A stretch of 20,308 bases of DNA from Hyphomonas sp. (GTDB lineage Bacteria > Pseudomonadota > Alphaproteobacteria > Caulobacterales > Hyphomonadaceae): the NCBI GenBank assembly GCA_029287305.1, contig JARFRJ010000148.1, positions 1 to 20,308 of the forward strand, in the 5' to 3' direction. Shown here in pieces: positions 16,343 through 20,308 of the stretch. The first letter of the stretch is position 1. Each line of letters opens with the position of its first letter. Position numbers and translations under genes: made by a program. The notes below the pieces were generated by a model, which was not told the origin of the DNA, made no database searches, and was given only the letters and a program-made list of their open reading frames with translations.

Positions 16343-16444
16343 TCAATTTAATGGGATAGATTTTTTGAGCAGCGCGACGAGCAGCGCGGGCAGCGCAACG
16401 ACGAGCAGCGCGGGCAGCGCGACGACGAGCAGCGCGGGCACCAT
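16343..16444 (-). CDS. speculative 33-residue hydrophobic peptide with an 8-residue repeat
   Basis: Read on the minus strand, the 24-bp repeat codes in one frame for about three copies of PALLVVAL. It is preceded by ATG at 16444 with AGGAG 10 nt upstream and ends KKSIPLN before TGA. The result would be a single transmembrane helix of about 26 residues with a basic tail, the general look of small membrane toxins or regulators. Against it: because the repeat period is a multiple of three, all three frames are open through the tract, the SD spacing is long, and I know no homologue. It sits 80 bp behind the S9 gene on the same strand. Confidence 0.2.
   Translation of the reverse strand: MVPALLVVALPALLVVALPALLVALLKKSIPLN
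16367..16442. repeat. 24-bp tandem repeat upstream of cfa
   Basis: The tract reads as a 12-bp partial unit GAGCAGCGCGAC (16367-16378), then two 24-bp units (16379-16402 and 16403-16426) that differ at one base, then a 16-bp partial unit (16427-16442). Each unit is GAGCAGCGCGGGCAGCGC plus A/G and ACGAC. It shares a 13-mer with the repeat at the other end of cfa. An uninterrupted tract of this kind can change copy number by slippage. Confidence 0.85.
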
Positions 16445-16524
16445 AAGGGGACCGCTCCTGACAGAGACAAAAATTACAGCGCAAGTCCCGCTGGTCAAAC
16501 GGCCTATTTTAACTCGGACACGCT

Positions 16525-18804
16525 CTAGCCGTCTGGGGCGGTGCCTTTGCCAACGACATTCAGAGCAAATGCATATTCCAGCGCGGTCTCTTTTAGACCT
16601 TCAAATCGACCACTCGCCCCGCCATGACCGGCCCCCATATTCATATGCAGATAATAAGGCCCCGCCTCGGGCGCTTCATAGCGCAGTTTGGCGATCCATT
16701 TGGTTGGCTCCCAATAAGTCACACGCGGATCGGTCAATCCGCCTGTGATCAGCATAGGCGGATAGGGTTTCAGGCCGACCTGATCATAGGGCGACCAGGA
16801 CAGGATGAGATCATAGGCCTCTGCATCTGTCAGAGGATTGCCCCATTCAGGCCATTCGGGCGGGGTCAGAGGCAAATCCGCATCCGACATCGTATTGAGG
16901 ACATCAACAAAAGGCACCGCCGCAATAATCCCGGCAAACAGGTCTGGCGCAAGATTGGCCGCCGCGCCCATCAGCAAGCCACCCGCAGAACCGCCCAACG
17001 CAACAATGTCACCTTTGGAAGTATAATTTTGATCAATCAGATGCTGCGCGGCTGCAATATAGTCGGTAAATGTATTGATTTTCTTTTCCAGCTTGCCGTC
17101 CAAATACCATTGATAGCCTTTCGCCGTAGACCCACGAATATGGGCAATCGCATAAATAAAGCCGCGATCAACAAGCGACAGGCGTGATGTGGCGAAGCGG
17201 GCTGGAATCGTCACCCCATACGAGCCATAGCCATAGAGAAGGAGAGGCGCCGTCCCATCCACTGGTGTCGATTTCAAGCGTAAAATCGTAATCGGAATAG
17301 TCTCCCCATCTTCGGCTGGGGCGAATATACGCTCTGTAACATAGGCGCTGGCATCATGACCGGACGGCACTTCACGTGTCTTGCGCAATATCCGTTCATC
17401 CGTCGCCAGATTATAATCATAAATCTGGTCTGGCGTTGTCGGTGATGAATAGCGATAGCGCATCCACGGCGTATCATAGCCATAGCCTTTGATCAGGCTA
17501 AGAGAATAGGCCGCTTCATCAAAAATGATCGGGCGGCGCTCGCCCGTTTCCCCTTCCTCAATAATGCATTGCGGCAATCCATTGTCGCGCTGCACCCAGA
17601 GGAGATAATTCTGCAAACTGTGCATGTCGAGGATAAGCCGGCCCGGCTGATGGGGCAGATAATCCTGCCATTCGCTCTGGTTTTGCGCTGTGATTGGGGC
17701 ACGCATAATTTTAAAGTCAACCGCGCCGTCCAGATTGGTCCGGATATAAAATTCACCCTTATAGTGGGTGACATCATATTCATGCCCGACCTGGCGCGCA
17801 GCAATAAGGGTCAGGTCCGTCTCTTCGGTCTCCTCGGCACGGATCCAGCGATATTCTGACGTTGTATGATCATTCGACCTGATAAAGATAAACTCGCCAG
17901 ACTGGCTCTTGCCAATGCCGAGGAAAAAGCCTTCATCGGGTTCTGTATAGATCAGCGTGCTTTCCCCGCTTGCCAGGGAATATCGATATATCCGTTCAGG
18001 GCGGCCTTTCTCATTGCGAAAGCCCCAGTAAAAGCTGGAGGAGTCTGCCGTCCAGATGATATCGCCTGTGGTATTTTCAAGCGCAATGCCCAAATCTCGC
18101 CCGGTCTCAATCTCACGCACGTGCAGCGTATTATACTCACTGCCCTTATCATCGACAGACACGGCCAGATATTTATGATCAGGCGAATGAGAGATTGCGC
18201 CAATATCAAAATAATCCTTGCCTTCGGCCTCTTTGGGCCCGTCGAAGATTATGGTTTCCTGCGTATCTTGCGCAAAGGCCTGCCCGGCCGGGATACGCGT
18301 ATAAATCGGATATTCAGCGCCTTTAAGATAGCGCGAGCCATAGGCATAGGGCCCATCTATCAGCGGCACAGAACTGTCATCTTCTTTAATGCGTCCACGC
18401 ATTTCTGCCACGAGCTGATCAATGAGCGGCTGATTGGGTGTTTTTAGCATGGCGTCTTTATAGGCGTTCTCTGCATCCAGATAGGCGCGAATTTCGGCAT
18501 CCAGAACGGAAGGGTCGCGCATGACGTCCTGCCAATTATCGTCTTTCATCCAATGATAGGGATCAATACGGGTCCGCTCCAATTGCGTGAGGCTATGCTC
18601 AACCCGTTTGGCGACAGGCGGCTGCAAATCTGGCAAACTCACCTCTCCATTGGCCGCAGCATTGTTGATGTCGGGCCCGGTTCTTGTATCCATATCATTC
18701 CGATCTGTTGTTTGACTGCAAGCGACATTTAGGCTGATCAAGCTGGCCGAGGCGAGGCTTGAGCTTAGGAACCCGCGACGGGTCCAGTGTAAAGTCTGTG
18801 TCAT
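16525..18804 (-). CDS. S9 family serine peptidase, oligopeptidase-B-like, with Tat signal
   Basis: Prolyl-oligopeptidase-fold enzyme expected to cleave short peptides, in oligopeptidase B after Arg or Lys. RIDPYHWMKDDN (about residue 79) opens the mature protein, a beta-propeller occupies the middle, and the hydrolase domain has the catalytic triad: Ser606 in GGSAGG, Asp692 in GGLTDPRV, His727 in GAGHGGASGR. The N-terminus has a twin-arginine motif, TRRGFLSSS (residues 8-16), a hydrophobic stretch and then Cys29 in LNVACSQ. It is thus probably exported folded by Tat, perhaps lipid-anchored, although NVAC is not a standard lipobox. E. coli oligopeptidase B has no signal. ATG 18804 has GAGG at fair distance. 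The gene follows msrB by 51 bp, so they are probably co-transcribed. Length 759. Confidence 0.9.
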   Translation of the reverse strand: MTQTLHWTRRGFLSSSLASASLISLNVACSQTTDRNDMDTRTGPDINNAAANGEVSLPDLQPPVAKRVEHSLTQLERTRIDPYHWMKDDNWQDVMRDPSVLDAEIRAYLDAENAYKDAMLKTPNQPLIDQLVAEMRGRIKEDDSSVPLIDGPYAYGSRYLKGAEYPIYTRIPAGQAFAQDTQETIIFDGPKEAEGKDYFDIGAISHSPDHKYLAVSVDDKGSEYNTLHVREIETGRDLGIALENTTGDIIWTADSSSFYWGFRNEKGRPERIYRYSLASGESTLIYTEPDEGFFLGIGKSQSGEFIFIRSNDHTTSEYRWIRAEETEETDLTLIAARQVGHEYDVTHYKGEFYIRTNLDGAVDFKIMRAPITAQNQSEWQDYLPHQPGRLILDMHSLQNYLLWVQRDNGLPQCIIEEGETGERRPIIFDEAAYSLSLIKGYGYDTPWMRYRYSSPTTPDQIYDYNLATDERILRKTREVPSGHDASAYVTERIFAPAEDGETIPITILRLKSTPVDGTAPLLLYGYGSYGVTIPARFATSRLSLVDRGFIYAIAHIRGSTAKGYQWYLDGKLEKKINTFTDYIAAAQHLIDQNYTSKGDIVALGGSAGGLLMGAAANLAPDLFAGIIAAVPFVDVLNTMSDADLPLTPPEWPEWGNPLTDAEAYDLILSWSPYDQVGLKPYPPMLITGGLTDPRVTYWEPTKWIAKLRYEAPEAGPYYLHMNMGAGHGGASGRFEGLKETALEYAFALNVVGKGTAPDG

Positions 18805-18855
18805 GTGAAGGCCTCACTTTGGTAGAGATCAAACTGTAAAGAGTGAAAGGCGAGA

Positions 18856-19263
18856 TTATTCCTCACCCGGCTGAAAATCGAGTACGACACCATTAATGCA
18901 CCAGCGCTGGCCAGTTGGCGGCGGCCCGTCTTTAAAGACATGTCCCATATGCAGACCGCATGTTGCACAATGACATTCTGTACGGGGCAAAAGCATTTTA
19001 AAGTCCCGCTTCGTCTCGATGACCGTATCGGCCACTGGCTGATAAAAGCTTGGCCATCCTGTCCCACTGTCAAATTTATGCTGCGATGACCAAAGCGGTG
19101 TGCCGCAGCCGACACATGTATAAGTCCCCGTGCGCTTTTCATCATTCAGATTACCCGCGCTGAAAGGGGGCTCTGTCCCCTCTTTTACACCCACACGATA
19201 TTGCTCATCGGTCAGGCGCGCGCGCCAGTCGGCCTCTGAACGCTTGTTTTTCATCTCTGACAT
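18856..19263 (-). CDS. msrB: peptide-methionine (R)-S-oxide reductase MsrB
   Basis: Reduces the R form of methionine sulfoxide in proteins using thioredoxin. All marks are present in 135 residues: structural zinc cysteines Cys50/Cys53 (CVGC) and Cys99/Cys102 (CATC), SGTGWPSFYQP, GHVFKDGPPPTGQRWCING with catalytic Cys122, and LDF close to the end. No signal peptide, so cytoplasmic. ATG 19263 has AAGGGGA upstream; an in-frame Met three codons later is possible. It lies ahead of the S9 peptidase gene on the same strand and 129 bp after the MaoC gene. Confidence 0.96.
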   Translation of the reverse strand: MSEMKNKRSEADWRARLTDEQYRVGVKEGTEPPFSAGNLNDEKRTGTYTCVGCGTPLWSSQHKFDSGTGWPSFYQPVADTVIETKRDFKMLLPRTECHCATCGLHMGHVFKDGPPPTGQRWCINGVVLDFQPGEE

Positions 19264-19345
19264 GGGGGTCCCCTTCAGGCTGTGTTATCGTCCGGAAAGT
19301 GCTGGCAGGAAGCGCTGGCAGATTACGATATTGGCCCAGCGCCCC

Positions 19346-19362
19346 CAAAAAGCAAACTTGCT
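19346..19362 (-). terminator. weak possible terminator after the MaoC gene
   Basis: On the minus strand AGCAAGTTTGCT (19362-19351) can form a 4-bp stem around AGTT and is followed by TTTT. The stem is short, so this may only weaken transcription from the MaoC gene into msrB. Confidence 0.25.
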
Positions 19363-19392
19363 CACCTTTTCAGGCGCGGAGTTTGGCTGAGC

Positions 19393-19848
19393 TTAAACGT
19401 ATAATACAGAGATGATCTCTGCAATACAGGCCGGGCGCTCCTGACCGTCAATCTCAATTGTGTTTTCCATAATGACCTGTTTGCCACCGGATTTTGGCTC
19501 AACGGACAGGCATTTTTGAACCACACGGACTTTCGATCCAACAGGCACCATATTCGTAAAGCGAACCTTGTTTGAGCCATAATTGATCGCGCGGGAAACA
19601 CCTTTTACGAACATAACCTCAGAGGCCAGCATAGGCAAAAGGGACAAGGTCAAATAACCATGCGCGATCGTACTGCCGAGCATTTGGGTGGCGCGTTCAA
19701 CATCAATATGGATCCATTGATGGTCGCCCGTCGCATCCGCGAACAGATTGACTCGCTCCTGATCAATCTCATGCCAATCAGATGCGCCAACTTCTTTGCC
19801 AACCAAATCTTCCAGCTCATCATAAGTCACCATACGTGGATCAGCCAT
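19393..19848 (-). CDS. MaoC-family (R)-specific enoyl-CoA hydratase-like protein
   Basis: Hot-dog-fold protein of the MaoC/PhaJ family, expected to hydrate an enoyl-CoA to the (R)-3-hydroxyacyl-CoA or carry out a related dehydration. The active site is visible as FADATGDHQWIHID, with Asp42 and His47 at the family's spacing of five, followed by GSTIAHGYLTLSLLP. At 151 residues it is a single-domain member. RBS AGAGGAG precedes ATG 19848 at good distance. It follows the class V aminotransferase gene by 37 bp on the same strand. The natural acyl substrate cannot be read from the sequence; links to fatty acid breakdown or hydroxyacyl supply are possible. Confidence 0.92.
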   Translation of the reverse strand: MADPRMVTYDELEDLVGKEVGASDWHEIDQERVNLFADATGDHQWIHIDVERATQMLGSTIAHGYLTLSLLPMLASEVMFVKGVSRAINYGSNKVRFTNMVPVGSKVRVVQKCLSVEPKSGGKQVIMENTIEIDGQERPACIAEIISVLYV

Positions 19849-19885
19849 AGATATCTCCTCTTAATTAATGATTATAGTGTCTTGA

Positions 19886-20308
19886 TTAATTTATATAGGT
19901 TTTCAGGATCGCGGCAAGATGTTCAAATTGATCCTCACTATTATAAAGGTGCGGCGTGATGCGCAAATGCCCGTCCCGTTTCGACAAATAGATATTTTTC
20001 TGGCGGAGCTGCGTGACAATATCATCCGGGGCCGTTTCAGGCAGTCTGACACTGAGATAATGCGGCCCACGGACAGTCTCTGGCGGGCAAGACAGACCAA
20101 TTCCCTCAAGTTTTTCGGACAATGAGCGATTAAGCGCAGCCAATGATGTTTCAATTCGCGGGATTTGCCAGTGTGTCAGCAAATCAACACTGGCTTCCAG
20201 CGCCGGCAGCAGGGCAAAGTTTGATTTCTCACCCATATCATACCGCTCTGCGCCGGCTACAAAATCATCGCTATAGCGTGTTAACCGGGTAAAATCGCGC
20301 GAGCCTTT
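19886..20308 (-). CDS. class V aminotransferase-fold PLP enzyme, C-terminal part only
   Basis: The last 140 codons of a fold-type I PLP enzyme; the frame stays open to the right edge, so the N-terminus and the PLP lysine are outside. Visible are the small-domain features: AGAERYDMGEKSNFALLPAL, then PHYLSVRLPE and RQKNIYLSKRDGHLRITPHLYNSEDQFEHL, the ending typical of the isopenicillin-N-epimerase/cysteine-desulfurase-like class V group. The reaction cannot be assigned from this part. The stop TAA is 37 bp before the MaoC start, suggesting one operon. Confidence 0.88.
   Translation of the reverse strand, partial: KGSRDFTRLTRYSDDFVAGAERYDMGEKSNFALLPALEASVDLLTHWQIPRIETSLAALNRSLSEKLEGIGLSCPPETVRGPHYLSVRLPETAPDDIVTQLRQKNIYLSKRDGHLRITPHLYNSEDQFEHLAAILKTYIN

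Larger units (their letters stand above)
16188..16524. other. spacer between cfa and the S9 peptidase gene
   Basis: These 337 bp hold the 24-bp repeat tract (16367-16442), a candidate hydrophobic mini-ORF (16343-16444), and a perfect 10-bp palindrome GGAACGTTCC (16244-16253) 57-66 bp before the cfa start that could be an operator. No clear terminator follows the S9 gene and no good cfa promoter is visible. Confidence 0.5.

Noticed and set aside
14834..16442. CRISPR array or mobile-element ends around cfa
   Set aside because: The repeats are contiguous 12- or 24-bp units without spacers, there is no transposase, and no target-site duplication or terminal inverted repeat is apparent.
16365..16748. 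plus-strand frame starting with Ser/Ala/Thr repeats
   Set aside because: The repeat part comes from the 24-bp tract and the rest overlaps the S9 C-terminus, including its catalytic region, antisense; no SD is visible.
17866..18447. 193-codon plus-strand open frame opposite the S9 peptidase gene
   Set aside because: It is a shadow frame; the opposite strand encodes an uninterrupted S9 protein.

Overview
The window looks like ordinary chromosome from an alphaproteobacterium with a mid-50s GC content (judged by eye). The evidence is a CckA-type hybrid kinase, a perfect CtrA box (TTAA-N7-TTAA) in front of it, and a tiny ORF with a 17-nt Shine-Dalgarno sequence matching the whole 3' tail of 16S rRNA, a hallmark so far tied to alphaproteobacterial orders. 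Nothing fixes the genus. I see no tRNA, rRNA, transposase, integrase or CRISPR array.

Layout. 1-2192 (minus): the N-terminal 350 residues of an acyl-CoA dehydrogenase, cut by the left edge, then a ThiO-type glycine oxidase. 2300-6152 (plus): a three-gene ferric-iron ABC importer (binding lipoprotein, fused double permease, ATPase) with a possible iron-responsive operator at its promoter. 6247-8427 (plus): an exported M48 protease with a TPR-like C-terminus, then an exported DsbA/ScsC-like thiol oxidoreductase; both probably serve envelope protein quality control. 8450-12129 (minus): a nitronate-monooxygenase-family flavoenzyme and cckA. 12130-12509 is a divergent control region holding the CtrA box and a perfect hairpin. 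12510-14459 (plus): a DUF885 lipoprotein with a putative metallopeptidase site. 14521-14742 (plus): an rreB/rreR-like small mRNA coding for 23 residues and ending in a strong terminator. 14886-16187 (minus): cyclopropane fatty acid synthase, bracketed by two GC-rich short-period repeat tracts. 16525-19263 (minus): an S9 oligopeptidase-B-like enzyme with a Tat signal, and msrB. 19393-20308 (minus): a MaoC-type hydratase and the C-terminal part of a class V aminotransferase cut by the right edge.

The protein-coding genes belong to known families. The less ordinary signals lie between genes: the small mRNA with its extended ribosome-binding site, the CtrA box that would put cckA and/or its divergent neighbour under the regulator that CckA controls, and the repeat tracts around cfa. 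One repeat tract also encodes a 33-residue strongly hydrophobic peptide built from an 8-residue repeat; the other sits where a one-base frame change would give Cfa a long basic tail. These last two are speculative.
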